36,801 nucleotides of DNA from Salegentibacter sp. R32 (lineage in GTDB: Bacteria > Bacteroidota > Bacteroidia > Flavobacteriales > Flavobacteriaceae): NCBI RefSeq assembly GCF_008692195.1, contig NZ_RXOM01000030.1:1-36801 (forward strand), read 5' to 3'. The position numbers and the translations under genes are program-made. Below the pieces are notes generated by a model. It searched no databases. It saw only the letters and a program-made list of their open reading frames with translations, and was not told where the DNA came from. Below, one piece after another: positions 8,451 through 17,427 of this stretch. Each line of letters starts with the position of its first letter. Within the stretch, counting starts at the first letter, position 1.

Positions 8451-9471
8451 ACTTTTCCAATCCCCTCAAAATCTCCATGAACTCCTCATGCATTAATTGT
8501 GTATAGCCTAAATGTGTTACAATTCTAAGCTTACCCTGTCCCATTCCGCTAATAATCACGCCCCGATCTTCCAAGCGTTTTAAAAAATCAACTTCATTAA
8601 CACCATCATTCAGGTAAAAAATAATAATATTGGTTTCTACGGGTTCTACTTCCTTTACGTAGGCTTGTTCGGCTAAAGTTTTGGCCAATTCTTGTGCGCG
8701 TTGATGATCTTCAGCTAAACGTTCTACGTTATTTTCTAAAGCATACAAACCTGCCGCTGCCATAAAACCTATTTGTCGCATTCCGCCACCTAATACTTTA
8801 CGAACACGCATCGCGTTTTTCATCAGTTTTTCATCACCAATCAATACCGAACCCATCGGCGTTCCCAATCCTTTCGATAAACAAATAGAAATTGTATCAA
8901 ACACTTCACCATACTGTTTTGGAGTCTCCCCTTTGGCAACCAACGCATTGAACAAACGCGCTCCATCTAAATGTAAGCCTAATTGATATTCGTTGCAAAC
9001 TTCCCGTATTTTTTTTATTTCTTCAAAATCGTAACAAGCTCCTCCCCCCTTATTGGTGGTATTTTCTAAACAGACCAAAGACGTCAACGGACTGTGATAA
9101 AAATCTGGCGGATTAATATTTTCAGCCACTTGAGCAGCGGTGATTATTCCGCGGTTTCCATCGACCAATTTACAGGAAACCCCACTATTAAACGAAGCTC
9201 CACCACCTTCATAGTTATATACATGCGCCCATTTATCGCAAATTAACTGTTCCCCGGGTTGCGTGTGCAATTTAATGGTAGCTTGGTTGGCCATACTTCC
9301 GGTAGGGAAAAACAAAGCCATTTCTTTCCCGAACATTTCCGCTAATCGCGCTTCCAGTAAATTTACGGTAGGATCTTCTTTATAAACATCGTCACCAACT
9401 TCTGCACTCATAATCGCTTCTAACATCGCTGGCGTGGGTTTGGTAACGGTATCGCTTTTTAAATCTATCAT
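8449..9471 (-). CDS. ltaE: Low-specificity L-threonine aldolase
   Basis: A cytosolic PLP enzyme that cleaves L-threonine/allo-threonine to glycine and acetaldehyde. Its 340 residues fit the family. Visible family features are the N-terminal 'IDLKSDTVTKPTPAM', 'GDDVYKEDPT', 'FFPTGSMANQ', the PLP-stacking His83 (WAHVYNYE), 'LHLDGARLFNA' (Asp169, Arg172) that binds the cofactor ring and carboxylate, and the Schiff-base Lys200 in 'SKGLGTPMGSVL'. It is transcribed alone on the minus strand, converging with the amylase locus. The 383-base space upstream holds a structured repeat and no other gene. Confidence 0.95.
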   Translation of the reverse strand: MIDLKSDTVTKPTPAMLEAIMSAEVGDDVYKEDPTVNLLEARLAEMFGKEMALFFPTGSMANQATIKLHTQPGEQLICDKWAHVYNYEGGGASFNSGVSCKLVDGNRGIITAAQVAENINPPDFYHSPLTSLVCLENTTNKGGGACYDFEEIKKIREVCNEYQLGLHLDGARLFNALVAKGETPKQYGEVFDTISICLSKGLGTPMGSVLIGDEKLMKNAMRVRKVLGGGMRQIGFMAAAGLYALENNVERLAEDHQRAQELAKTLAEQAYVKEVEPVETNIIIFYLNDGVNEVDFLKRLEDRGVIISGMGQGKLRIVTHLGYTQLMHEEFMEILRGLEK

Positions 9472-9536
9472 AGCTAGTATTAATATTTCTGACTATCCGT
9501 TATTTGTAATAATTAATCTTTTCGTCATTCCTTACT

Positions 9537-9651
9537 GTCACGCTGAGCTTGTCGGAGCGTTGATCCGGATCCTATACAGATTTTAAAAATAAAACTGAGG
9601 ATGAGACCCTGAATCAAGCCCGCCTGCCGGACGGGCAGTTCAGGGTGACGA
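9537..9651. repeat. Structured intergenic repeat with GTCAYGCTGA core
   Basis: The element is bounded by near-inverted ends: GTCACGCTGAGCTTGTC on the left and TTCAGGGTGACG on the right. The right half forms a strong hairpin: CCCTGAA (9607-9613) with TTCAGGG (9639-9645), enclosing a second GCCCG/CGGGC stem. Its GC-rich bases stand out from the AT-rich surroundings. Related cores occur at 17456 and 34166. No coding frame is seen. The rest of the 9472-9854 gap shows nothing I can name. Confidence 0.75.
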
Positions 9652-9854
9652 GAACTTTTATGATATATGACGGATATTCATTTTTATATTTAAAAATTCA
9701 AATTTACAAGAAATCTTCAAGGTGGATGAACTTTACTTCAATTATCAATTCATATAGAAATAACTTATCTGAAGAAATGATCTTATTAAAAAATTATGTT
9801 TCTTTATAACAGAAAAATCACAAGCTTGTTTTTATAATTTAAATTCAATAAAAA

Positions 9855-10229
9855 ATGGAAATTGCTATCATCGCACACGACGGTAAGAAAGATGAAATGG
9901 TGAAATTTTTAAAAGAATATGAAGATTTTTTTCATCAAGATCATATTCAATTAATTGCAACGGGTACTACCGGCAATAAAGTAAAACAAGCAGGCTTTAA
10001 AGTACAACCTTATCTATCTGGTCCCATTGGTGGTGATGCCCAAATTGCAGGTCGCGTAGCAGAAGAAAAATGTAAAATGGTTCTATTTTTTAGAGATCCT
10101 TTAGAGAAACATCCGCACGAGCCTGATGTATTGATGCTCTTACGCATATGCGATGTGCACAACGTTCCTTTAGCCTCTAATCCTGCATCGGCAAAACTTC
10201 TAATAAAAGGTATTTCTCAAGCTAACTAA
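9855..10229 (+). CDS. mgsA: Methylglyoxal synthase
   Basis: It converts dihydroxyacetone phosphate to methylglyoxal and phosphate, a bypass of lower glycolysis used when sugar phosphates build up. At 124 residues it is slightly shorter than the E. coli enzyme. Catalytic and phosphate-binding positions are visible: His8 and Asp9 (IAHDGKK), 'TGTTG' (~36-40), the general base Asp61 (GGDAQIA), 'FFRDPL' (Asp81), and His88/Asp91 in 'HPHEPDV', matching E. coli His98/Asp101. It stands alone between a repeat-bearing spacer and prfB. It could be functionally relevant in a starch degrader facing glucose excess, but the sequence does not show regulation. No clear -7 box was found. Confidence 0.95.
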   Translation: MEIAIIAHDGKKDEMVKFLKEYEDFFHQDHIQLIATGTTGNKVKQAGFKVQPYLSGPIGGDAQIAGRVAEEKCKMVLFFRDPLEKHPHEPDVLMLLRICDVHNVPLASNPASAKLLIKGISQAN

Positions 10230-10264
10230 AAACTATTCTTAAGAAATATATGCCTAAATCTTTT

Positions 10265-10292
10265 TTTGAAATCTGATGAACTTCTATTTTTG
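10265..10292 (+). promoter_or_regulatory. Bacteroidota-type promoter for prfB
   Basis: The -7 box TATTTTTG (TAnnTTTG) lies at 10285-10292 and a TTTG at 10265-10268 lies 16 bases upstream as a possible -33 element. The predicted start of transcription is about 22 bases before the ATG at 10318. Confidence 0.55.
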
Positions 10293-10317
10293 CCTCAATA
10301 TATAAAAACTAGTCACT

Positions 10318-11413
10318 ATGATTACCCAAGATACCCTAAAAGACCTCAAAGAACGTGTTACCTCCCTAAAACAGTATCTTTGACGTTGATGCCAAACGCA
10401 TCGAAATTACCAATCTCGAAGAAAAAACTTTAGCTCCTGGTTTTTGGGACAATCCGCAAAAAGCACAAGTGATTGTCAAGCAATTAAATGCTGAAAAAAA
10501 GTGGGTCGATAGCTACCAGCAAGCGCTTACTTTTTACGAAGATTTAGAAGTCATTTTTGAATTTTATAAAGAAGGCGAAGCTTCTGAAGAAGATTTAAAC
10601 GCCCGCTACGAAAAGCTTAAAAAACTACTGGAAGATTTAGAGTTTAAAAATATGCTTTCCGATGAAGGTGATGACCTTTCGGCAATTCTTCAAATTACAG
10701 CAGGAGCTGGAGGGACCGAAAGTTGCGACTGGGCAAGCATGCTTATGCGTATGTACTTAATGTGGGCAGAAAAGCACGGTTATAAAGTTCGAGAGCTTAA
10801 CCATCAAGAAGGCGACGTGGCCGGGATTAAAACAGTTACTTTAGAAATTGAAGGCGATTATGCTTTTGGTTGGTTAAAAGGGGAAAACGGCGTACACCGT
10901 TTGGTACGTATTTCTCCGTTTGATAGCAATGCTAAACGTCATACTTCATTTGCTTCGGTGTATGTTTACCCAATGGTAGACGATTCTATTGAAATTGAAA
11001 TTAATCCAGCCGATATTGAAATCACGACTGCAAGATCAAGTGGCGCCGGCGGACAAAATGTAAACAAGGTGGAAACCAAAGTACAGTTGGTGCATCACCC
11101 TACCGGAATTCAGATTTCTTGTTCAGAAACGCGTTCCCAACACGAAAACAGAGCTCGTGCGATGCAAATGCTGAAATCACAATTGTATGAAATTGAACTT
11201 CAAAAACAATTAGAGCAACGGGAAGACATTGAAGCAAGCAAGAAAAAAATTGAATGGGGCTCGCAAATTAGAAATTATGTGATGCATCCATACAAATTGG
11301 TAAAAGATGTTCGTACCGCTGAAGAAACCGGAAATGTTGATGCCGTAATGGATGGCGATTTAGATGCTTTCTTAAAAGCATATTTGATGTTGATGGGACA
11401 GAAAGAGGAATAA
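10318..11413 (+). CDS. prfB: Peptide chain release factor 2, made by programmed +1 frameshift
   Basis: It ends translation at UGA and UAA codons. The gene is two frames: ATG at 10318 gives 21 codons ending in TAT CTT, then an in-frame TGA (10381-10383). Reading slips one base at CTT-T and continues as GAC from 10382 to the stop at 11411-11413, giving 364 residues. The slip site CTT TGA C is the classic RF2 autoregulatory site. The codon before is CAG, not the purine-rich Shine-Dalgarno-like hexamer that stimulates slippage in E. coli. The merged product shows the UGA/UAA-recognition tripeptide SPF at 199-201 and the peptidyl-hydrolysis GGQ at 244-246 within '[14 protein letters not shown]'. 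A frame beginning only at 10469 would lack the N-terminal domain, so the frameshifted form is the right model. Confidence 0.95.
10378..10384 (+). promoter_or_regulatory. RF2 +1 frameshift site (CTT TGA C)
   Basis: Slow reading of TGA when RF2 is scarce lets the peptidyl-tRNA on CTT move one base forward, so that synthesis of RF2 continues. This feedback is known for the family. The heptamer is intact here, but no Shine-Dalgarno-like stimulator is visible within the 12 bases upstream. Confidence 0.9.
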
Positions 11414-11468
11414 TTTTCTAATTGCAGTCGAAATTGGAATAAAAACTGAAAATTAACTTTCACTTATA

Positions 11469-11508
11469 AAAAAACACCTTCCTTTAAAAAAGAAGGTGTT
11501 TTTTTTTT
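11469..11508 (+). terminator. Rho-independent terminator after prfB
   Basis: The stem AACACCTTC (11473-11481) / GAAGGTGTT (11492-11500) is preceded by A-runs and followed by a T-run. The rest of 11414-11592 shows no gene. Confidence 0.92.
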
Positions 11509-11592
11509 GAATTGATGAAGAAAAATAGGAAGGGACAGCTACCTAAAGTTTCAATAGTTTTATATATTTAAGAAATTAGATAAAATAAAATT

Positions 11593-11934
11593 ATGATTAA
11601 AATATATCACAATCCCAGATGCTCAAAATCTAGGGAAGGGCTAAAACTATTAGAAAAATCGGGTAAGGATTTTCAAATCGTGAAATACCTTGACATTCCA
11701 ATGAAAAAAGAAGAAATCAAAAAAGTATTGGGATTATTAGATATTTCAGCAGAAGAACTCGTTCGTAAAAATGAAAAAGTCTGGAAAGAAAATTATAAAG
11801 GAAAAGATCTTTCTGAAGACGAAATTATTACTGCAATGCACGAAAACCCTAAATTAATAGAACGTCCCATCGTGGTAAAAGATGATAAAGCCGTGATTGG
11901 AAGACCACCTGAAAAAATTAAAGATTTAATATAA
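11593..11934 (+). CDS. arsC: ArsC/Spx-family thioredoxin-fold reductase, probable arsenate reductase
   Basis: Glutaredoxin-dependent ArsC enzymes reduce arsenate to arsenite. This 113-residue protein has the N-terminal 'IYHNPRCSKSR' with catalytic Cys10 and the ArsC-type arginine positions in 'LVRKNE', 'IERPIVV' and 'IGRPPE', which correspond to the three arsenate-binding arginines of E. coli ArsC. That makes it ArsC-like rather than Spx. There is no arsenite pump or ArsR regulator next to it, so a general role in thiol redox chemistry is also possible. It is probably monocistronic: a terminator lies upstream and 73 bases separate it from the next gene. Confidence 0.85.
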   Translation: MIKIYHNPRCSKSREGLKLLEKSGKDFQIVKYLDIPMKKEEIKKVLGLLDISAEELVRKNEKVWKENYKGKDLSEDEIITAMHENPKLIERPIVVKDDKAVIGRPPEKIKDLI

Positions 11935-12007
11935 TTTTTAGGCTTTTTAACCGCTAATTAACGGTAATTGAAGGTAGTTATTCATAATTTAGAAAAAACT
12001 TTAAATT

Positions 12008-12406
12008 ATGAAAAAGATCATACTACTTTTAATTACCGTTTTTACATTTCAACTTGGTCAATCGCAATACAGGACCGATCTTGCAGAAGCTAGTCCAAGA
12101 ATGGAAGCAAGAGCCGATCAGCAAGCGAAAAAACTAACCAAAAGGCTGGCGTTAAACGGTGAACAACCGCTGTTGGTTAAAAATAAACTAACCGAGTTTT
12201 ACGTAAAAAAACAAGAAGTGATTGATGCAGATCTTTCTAAAGAAGAAAAAGTAGATCAAATAAAAGCTTTAGAAATCAATAAGCTTAAAGAGATGAGAGA
12301 TATTCTTACCGAACCTCAATACGAGCAACTTTTGGAAGTAGAAAAAGAAATGCGCCAAAAGCGGTTGGAAAAAAGAAAAAATAAAATGAAAGCTAAAAAG
12401 CATTAA
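12008..12406 (+). CDS. Small secreted helical protein of unknown function
   Basis: A Sec signal peptide (residues 1-19, ending GQSQ) precedes a 113-residue mature chain that is almost entirely charged and predicted alpha-helical: 'ARADQQAKKLTKRLALNGEQ', 'FYVKKQEVIDADLSKEEKVDQIKALE', 'LTEPQYEQLLEVEKEMRQKRLEKRKNKMK'. The pattern of a 'LTKRLALN..Q...V' helix followed by 'ILTEPQYEQLLE' resembles small periplasmic proteins of the Spy/LTxxQ kind, but the similarity is one of style only. The C-terminus is very rich in Lys/Arg. A terminator follows directly. No function is assigned. Confidence 0.8.
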   Translation: MKKIILLLITVFTFQLGQSQYRTDLAEASPRMEARADQQAKKLTKRLALNGEQPLLVKNKLTEFYVKKQEVIDADLSKEEKVDQIKALEINKLKEMRDILTEPQYEQLLEVEKEMRQKRLEKRKNKMKAKKH

Positions 12407-12427
12407 CTAGATAATCACTTAAAATAT

Positions 12428-12458
12428 TAAACCTCTTCCTTTTCGGAAGGGGTTTTTT
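12428..12458 (+). terminator. Rho-independent terminator after the small helical protein
   Basis: The stem AAACC-T-CTTCC / GGAAG-G-GGTTT (12429-12439 with 12445-12455, one G-T wobble) is followed by a T-run. Confidence 0.88.
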
Positions 12459-12533
12459 GTTAACTTAATTTTAACGCAATACCCATTAAACGATTTTCTA
12501 TTCATCCGGTCTTACAAGCAAACAAACAACAAA

Positions 12534-15032
12534 ATGACCCAAAAACTATATCTAGCGAAAGCTATTTTATTTTTTATTACCCTAAGCTTAACCCAATTTT
12601 TAAATGCCCAAAACAAAGTTGACGTTACGGGAAAAGTAGTTGATAAAGATGCCGGCGTTCCCTTGGAATATGCCACCATTACTTTTAAAGATATCACCGG
12701 AGAACGCGCTCCACAAGGAGGAGTCACTAATTTTGACGGAGAATTTTCTATTGAAGTTTATAAAGGAACTTACGATATTCAAGTAGAATTTATTTCTTTT
12801 GAAACCAAAATTTTTGAAAACCGCGAAATAACGGAAGATTTTTCTATGGGAACAATTTCTTTAGGATTGGATTCCGATAGTTTAGATGAAGTAGTTGTAC
12901 GTTCAGAAACTACACAAGTAGAAGTCCGCTTAGATAAAAAAATCTATACTATAGGTAAAGATCTCACCACACAAGGAGGAACGGTAACCGATGCCCTCCA
13001 AAATATTCCTTCGGTATCGGTAGATGTGGAAGGTGGAATTAGTTTACGGGGAAATGAAAACGTACGCATTCTTATTAACGGAAAACCTTCCGCGATGGCA
13101 GGATTTGACGACACCAATATCTTTCAGCAATTACCTGCCGATGCCATTGAAAAAGTAGAAGTAATTACGAGTCCTTCAGCCAGATACGATGCCGAAGGAA
13201 CCGCCGGAATTTTAAATATCATTCTAAAAAAAGAAAAAACCTTAGGTTTAAACGGATCTGTTCAAGCAACGGTAGGAATTCCTACCAATAATTCCATTTC
13301 AACCAATTTGAATTTAAGGAGTGATAAATTCAACATATTTAATAACACAGGAGTTTATTACCGAAAATCTCCGGGAAATGCATTTTACGATAATGATTAC
13401 ATATCAGGAACCTTCGATAGAGTTGTAGAAGATCGTGAATACGACCGCTTACGAAAAGGCTTAAATACCAATTTAGGAATTGAATATTATATTACCGAAC
13501 AATCTTCCATTACCGGGACCTTTTTTGGTCGGTGGGGAGACGATGAAGATGAAAGTAAATCTTACAACGACAGGTATATAAGTTCTGATTTAAATAGCCA
13601 AACCTACAGAAATCAACTAGAAGGAGAAGAAGAAGAAACCTATCAGGGAGCCATTAACTACATCAATAATTTTAATGATGAAGGTCATAAGTTAACGGCA
13701 GATATTCAATATTCTTATGATAATGAAGATAAACCTAATAATATTGTTGAATCGCAAACCTTTCCTGTAGATAATCTCATTGACCGCCAACGTGTATTTG
13801 AAAATGAACGTCAAAATGAATTTTTATTACAAGCCGATTATGTATTGCCCAAAGGTGATTCTCAATTTGAAGCTGGATTTAGAATAAACACCGAAGCTGA
13901 AAAAACCACTTATACTTTAGAAGATTTTGATTTAGAAACGGAAGAGTTTTCTATTAACCAACGAGAATCTTATAATTTTGATTATGATGAAAATGTATTC
14001 GCAGCTTATACCCAATACGGAAATAAACTAGGTGAAAAATTTTCATTTTTACTCGGCTTACGATTAGAACATACCCAACTCAAGGGAAAAGTTTATTCTG
14101 AATATCTCGATCAAGAAGCATTGGTAGATACTATTGGTTTTAATTTTGATCCTAACTTCGATAAAAACTATTTAGGGCTTTTTCCAACCGTAAATTTAAT
14201 TTACGAAATTGCTAAAGAAGAAAATATTACCTTAGGCTACAACCGAAGGATTAATCGTCCTCGAGGATGGTATATCAACCCCTTCCCTTCGCGTTCCAGT
14301 AGAGTAAATATTTTTAGGGGAAATCCCGATTTAAACCCGGCATTTTCCAACACGTTTGACTTAGGTTATTTAAAAAAATGGGAGAAACTTACTTTTAATA
14401 CTTCTATTTACTACCAACATGAAACAGATGCTTTTGAAAGAATACAACGAGACAGCGGACAAAGAACAAAAGAAGATGATTTAACCATTATCGAAAACCT
14501 TCCAATTAACCTGGCTACAGAGGAACGTTTTGGAGGGGAAGTCGGAGCTATTTACAATCCCACTAAAAAATTAAGATTAAATGGTAGCTTTAACTTTTTC
14601 AGATTTGTCACCGATGGTTCGTATGATGGAGAAGATTATGGAACTGAAAGCACCAGTTGGTTCGGTAGATTTAGTGCCAAATACACTTTACCGGCAAAAA
14701 TTGACATTCAAACCAATGGTTTTTATGTAGGTCCTAGACAAAATGCTCAAACCGAATCTGAAAGTATTTTTTCTATGGATATGGCTTTAAGCAAAGAAGT
14801 TATTAAAGATAAACTTACCGCCACATTTAATGTTCGGGATCTTTTCAACTCTAGAAAAAGAAAATCTTATACGGTTACCGACAATTTCACCTCAGATAGT
14901 GAATTTCAATGGAGAGAACGACAAATGACCCTTTCTTTAATTTATCGTTTTAATCAATCACGAGAAGATAGAATGAGAGAAAGAGGTCAGCGTGGAGATG
15001 GCAATATGGATGATGGCGGAGGCGAATTCTAA
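12534..15032 (+). CDS. TonB-dependent receptor-like outer membrane beta-barrel protein with carboxypeptidase-regulatory-like N-domain
   Basis: This 832-residue outer membrane protein has a Sec signal (residues 1-25, ending LNAQ) and a CarboxypepD-regulatory-like beta sandwich at ~28-115 ('VTGKVVDKDAGVPLEYATITF'). A plug domain spans ~120-240 ('GGTVTDALQNIPSVSVDVEGGISLRGNENVRILINGKP', 'IEKVEVITSPSARYDAEGTAGILNI'). The long beta-barrel after that belongs to the OMP_b-brl_3 kind typical of Bacteroidota. The C-terminus is unusual in ending with a polar, glycine-rich 'RGDGNMDDGGGEF' extension after the last strand 'LSLIYRF'. The substrate cannot be told from sequence: no SusD partner or iron-uptake gene is adjacent. 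It is flanked by terminators on both sides, so it stands alone. Confidence 0.88.
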   Translation: MTQKLYLAKAILFFITLSLTQFLNAQNKVDVTGKVVDKDAGVPLEYATITFKDITGERAPQGGVTNFDGEFSIEVYKGTYDIQVEFISFETKIFENREITEDFSMGTISLGLDSDSLDEVVVRSETTQVEVRLDKKIYTIGKDLTTQGGTVTDALQNIPSVSVDVEGGISLRGNENVRILINGKPSAMAGFDDTNIFQQLPADAIEKVEVITSPSARYDAEGTAGILNIILKKEKTLGLNGSVQATVGIPTNNSISTNLNLRSDKFNIFNNTGVYYRKSPGNAFYDNDYISGTFDRVVEDREYDRLRKGLNTNLGIEYYITEQSSITGTFFGRWGDDEDESKSYNDRYISSDLNSQTYRNQLEGEEEETYQGAINYINNFNDEGHKLTADIQYSYDNEDKPNNIVESQTFPVDNLIDRQRVFENERQNEFLLQADYVLPKGDSQFEAGFRINTEAEKTTYTLEDFDLETEEFSINQRESYNFDYDENVFAAYTQYGNKLGEKFSFLLGLRLEHTQLKGKVYSEYLDQEALVDTIGFNFDPNFDKNYLGLFPTVNLIYEIAKEENITLGYNRRINRPRGWYINPFPSRSSRVNIFRGNPDLNPAFSNTFDLGYLKKWEKLTFNTSIYYQHETDAFERIQRDSGQRTKEDDLTIIENLPINLATEERFGGEVGAIYNPTKKLRLNGSFNFFRFVTDGSYDGEDYGTESTSWFGRFSAKYTLPAKIDIQTNGFYVGPRQNAQTESESIFSMDMALSKEVIKDKLTATFNVRDLFNSRKRKSYTVTDNFTSDSEFQWRERQMTLSLIYRFNQSREDRMRERGQRGDGNMDDGGGEF

Positions 15033-15112
15033 AAATACATTTCTTTACTTACCCTCAATTTTAAATCCCCACATAGTCTAAAATTTTTGAGTTATTTTAG
15101 GCGACCCCACAA

Positions 15113-15142
15113 AAAAAGGAAGCTAAATTTAGCTTCCTTTTT
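15113..15142. terminator. Perfectly palindromic bidirectional terminator
   Basis: AAAAAGGAAGCTAAA is followed directly by its reverse complement through 15142. It serves the receptor gene on the + strand and the small minus-strand gene ending at 15165. Confidence 0.9.
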
Positions 15143-15164
15143 GATTTTGTATATTTTAAATATC

Positions 15165-15344
15165 TTACTTAAGCGCTTCTTGCTTTTTTCGCTTAGCCTC
15201 TTTCTTTTCTTTAATCATTTCAATAATAGAACCTCCTACCCAATAAGGAACTACAAAGGTTAATAAGAAAATCATTAACCAAAAACCAATTGTTGCAATG
15301 GTTAAAAACGCTAAAAAGCCAAGATATTGATCAAATTCAAACAT
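15165..15344 (-). CDS. 59-residue small membrane protein, conserved-looking hypothetical
   Basis: The ATG at 15344-15342 opens 59 codons ending in TAA at 15167-15165. The peptide starts MFEFDQYLGFLAFLTIATIG, has one long hydrophobic stretch (residues ~8-34, possibly bent into two passes) and then 'PYWVGGSIIEMIKEKKEAKRKKQEALK', a basic cytoplasmic tail. The frame has a proper start and stop, good codon use for this genome and the terminator at 15113-15142 behind it, which supports a real gene. No function is known to me. It precedes, in its own direction, the receptor's terminator rather than another gene, so it is probably monocistronic. Confidence 0.7.
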   Translation of the reverse strand: MFEFDQYLGFLAFLTIATIGFWLMIFLLTFVVPYWVGGSIIEMIKEKKEAKRKKQEALK

Positions 15345-15435
15345 AACAGTTATTTTAGTTTGTAATGCAAATATAGCGCAAAGCCAATAAAACCTCCAAA
15401 AGAAAATTCTAATTTATTAACAAATCTATTAACGC

Positions 15436-15819
15436 TTAGTTTTGGGAATGTAATCCAATCATATTTCCTTCAGTATCTTTTACCAATGAAACAAAACCAT
15501 ATTCACCTATCAACATTTTGGGCTGTACTACTTCTCCTCCGGCTTTTTTCACCCGGCTTTCTTCTTCTGCACAATCCTTGCAAGTAAAATAAACAATAGT
15601 TCCGTTGCCTTCTACCTGATGATTTTTCACATAAACCAAAGCTCCACTTATATTTTTACTGTCTTCATCCATCGGAAAAGCTATCATTTCCAATTGATTG
15701 TTTTCAATAGGTAACGGCGACATTTTCACTTTTAAAATATCTTGATAAAATTTTTGAGCACGCTTCAAGTCTTTCACATAAATCTCGAACCAGCCTACAG
15801 GATTAATCGGTTTTTCCAT
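15436..15819 (-). CDS. VOC-superfamily (glyoxalase/bleomycin-resistance fold) protein
   Basis: This 127-residue protein has two beta-alpha-beta-beta-beta halves: 'GWFEIYVKDLKRAQKFYQDIL' (~9-29) and 'GTIVYFTCKDCAEEESRVKKAGGEVVQPK' (~73-101), ending in 'VKDTEGNMIGLHSQN'. These are typical of small stand-alone VOC proteins, which bind a divalent metal in many cases. The substrate is unknown. It is not a close paralogue by eye of the second VOC protein at 33322. The 182 bases between it and fumC hold the two divergent promoters but nothing else I can name. Confidence 0.88.
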   Translation of the reverse strand: MEKPINPVGWFEIYVKDLKRAQKFYQDILKVKMSPLPIENNQLEMIAFPMDEDSKNISGALVYVKNHQVEGNGTIVYFTCKDCAEEESRVKKAGGEVVQPKMLIGEYGFVSLVKDTEGNMIGLHSQN

Positions 15820-15968
15820 AATTTTAGATTTAGATTATTAGTTTGTTTCTTTCAATTTAGCTATATCTATTTTTGTAATTGATAACCTTATAAATTTATG
15901 GAAATGACTGTTGAAAAACTAAACTAAAACTAATTTTTAAGCAATTCTCTTAACCCAATTGAAATCCT

Positions 15969-15976
15969 TAAATTTG
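15969..15976 (+). promoter_or_regulatory. -7 box of the fumC promoter
   Basis: TAAATTTG fits TAnnTTTG and lies 25 bases before the fumC ATG at 16002. I see no good -33 TTG at the usual distance. Confidence 0.5.
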
Positions 15977-16001
15977 TAACACTTAAAAATTAATCAACAA
16001 A

Positions 16002-17399
16002 ATGGAATATAGAATAGAAAAAGACACCATGGGCGAGGTAAAAGTACCTGCCGATAAATTATGGGGTGCACAAACCGAACGCTCTAGAAATAACTTTAAA
16101 ATTGGTCCGGCAGCATCTATGCCATTAGAAATTATCTATGGTTTTGCTTACTTAAAAAAAGCAGCCGCTTATACCAACGAAAAACTAGGCGTTTTAGCTA
16201 CCGAAAAAAGAGACTTAATAGCCAAAGTTTGTGACGAAATTTTAGACGGAAAACACGACGATCAATTTCCGTTAGTCATTTGGCAAACTGGTTCAGGTAC
16301 ACAAAGTAATATGAATGTAAATGAAGTAGTGGCCAATCGCGCTCATCAGCTTGCCGGAAAAACCATTGGTGAAGGTGATAAAACACTTCAGCCTAATGAT
16401 GATGTGAACAAATCACAATCGTCTAACGATACCTTCCCTACGGGAATGCACATTGCTGCTTATAAAAAAGTAGTTGAAGTAACCATTCCCGGAGTAAAGC
16501 AATTAAGAGATACCCTTCAGAAAAAATCTGAAGAATTTAAAGAAGTAGTAAAAATTGGCCGTACTCATTTTATGGATGCCACTCCCCTAACCCTTGGTCA
16601 GGAATTTAGTGGTTACGTTTCGCAATTGGACCATGGTTTAAAAGCACTGGAAAATACACTTCCACATTTAGGTGAATTGGCTTTAGGAGGAACAGCCGTT
16701 GGGACCGGTTTAAACACACCGAAAGGTTATGCTGAAACGGTAGCTGATTTTATTGCTGAATTTACCGAACTTCCATTTACTTCCGCAGAAAATAAATTTG
16801 AAGCTCTAGCGGCACATGATGCTTTGGTTGAAACACACGCTGCTTTAAAACAATTAGCGGTTTCTTTAAACAAAATTGGGAATGATATTAGAATGTTAGC
16901 TTCCGGACCAAGAAGTGGAATTGGTGAAATTATTATTCCGGCCAACGAACCGGGATCTTCCATTATGCCAGGGAAAGTAAACCCAACGCAATGCGAAGCT
17001 TTAACCATGGTTTGCGCACAAGTAGTTGGTAACGATGTGGCGGCAACCGTTGGTGGTTTACAAGGTCAGTTTGAATTGAACGTATTTAAACCCGTGATGG
17101 CAGCTAACTTGTTACAAAGCGCACAATTAATTGGGGATGCTTGCGTTTCTTTTGAAGAACATTGCGCAAGTGGAATCGAACCTAATCAAGAGCGTATTGA
17201 TGAATTGTTGAAAAACAGCTTAATGTTGGTTACCGCTTTAAATACCAAGATTGGTTATTACAAAGCTGCTGAAATTGCCAATACCGCACACCAAAACGGA
17301 ACAACTTTAAAAGAAGAAGCCGTTAATCTAGGTTATACCACTGCAGAAGAATTTGATGAGTGGGTAAAACCTGAAGATATGGTGGGTGAAATGAAGTAA
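16002..17399 (+). CDS. fumC: Class II fumarate hydratase
   Basis: It interconverts fumarate and L-malate in the TCA cycle. It is 465 residues, the family's usual length, and free of iron-sulfur cluster motifs. Signature segments are '[18 protein letters not shown]' near residue 104, the catalytic-site '[10 protein letters not shown]' with His189, and the fumarase/aspartase signature '[11 protein letters not shown]' starting at Gly318, whose mobile-loop serine is the catalytic base in studied homologues. The 'T-H' at 188-189 and 'KVNP' tell fumarase from adenylosuccinate lyase, and the full sequence reads as fumarase rather than aspartase. It is monocistronic, with its own -7 box upstream and a palindromic element downstream. 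Confidence 0.97.
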   Translation: MEYRIEKDTMGEVKVPADKLWGAQTERSRNNFKIGPAASMPLEIIYGFAYLKKAAAYTNEKLGVLATEKRDLIAKVCDEILDGKHDDQFPLVIWQTGSGTQSNMNVNEVVANRAHQLAGKTIGEGDKTLQPNDDVNKSQSSNDTFPTGMHIAAYKKVVEVTIPGVKQLRDTLQKKSEEFKEVVKIGRTHFMDATPLTLGQEFSGYVSQLDHGLKALENTLPHLGELALGGTAVGTGLNTPKGYAETVADFIAEFTELPFTSAENKFEALAAHDALVETHAALKQLAVSLNKIGNDIRMLASGPRSGIGEIIIPANEPGSSIMPGKVNPTQCEALTMVCAQVVGNDVAATVGGLQGQFELNVFKPVMAANLLQSAQLIGDACVSFEEHCASGIEPNQERIDELLKNSLMLVTALNTKIGYYKAAEIANTAHQNGTTLKEEAVNLGYTTAEEFDEWVKPEDMVGEMK

Positions 17400-17427
17400 T
17401 TTTTTAACTTAGTAAACTACTCATTAT

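Noticed and set aside
9472-9854. Search for a gene, tRNA or riboswitch in the 383-base gap before mgsA
   Set aside because: No frame with start, stop and plausible composition, no cloverleaf and no riboswitch consensus that I recognise; only the repeat at 9537-9651.
10381-10383. TGA in prfB as a disabling mutation
   Set aside because: It lies in the conserved RF2 slip site CTT TGA C and the +1 frame continues with full family similarity.
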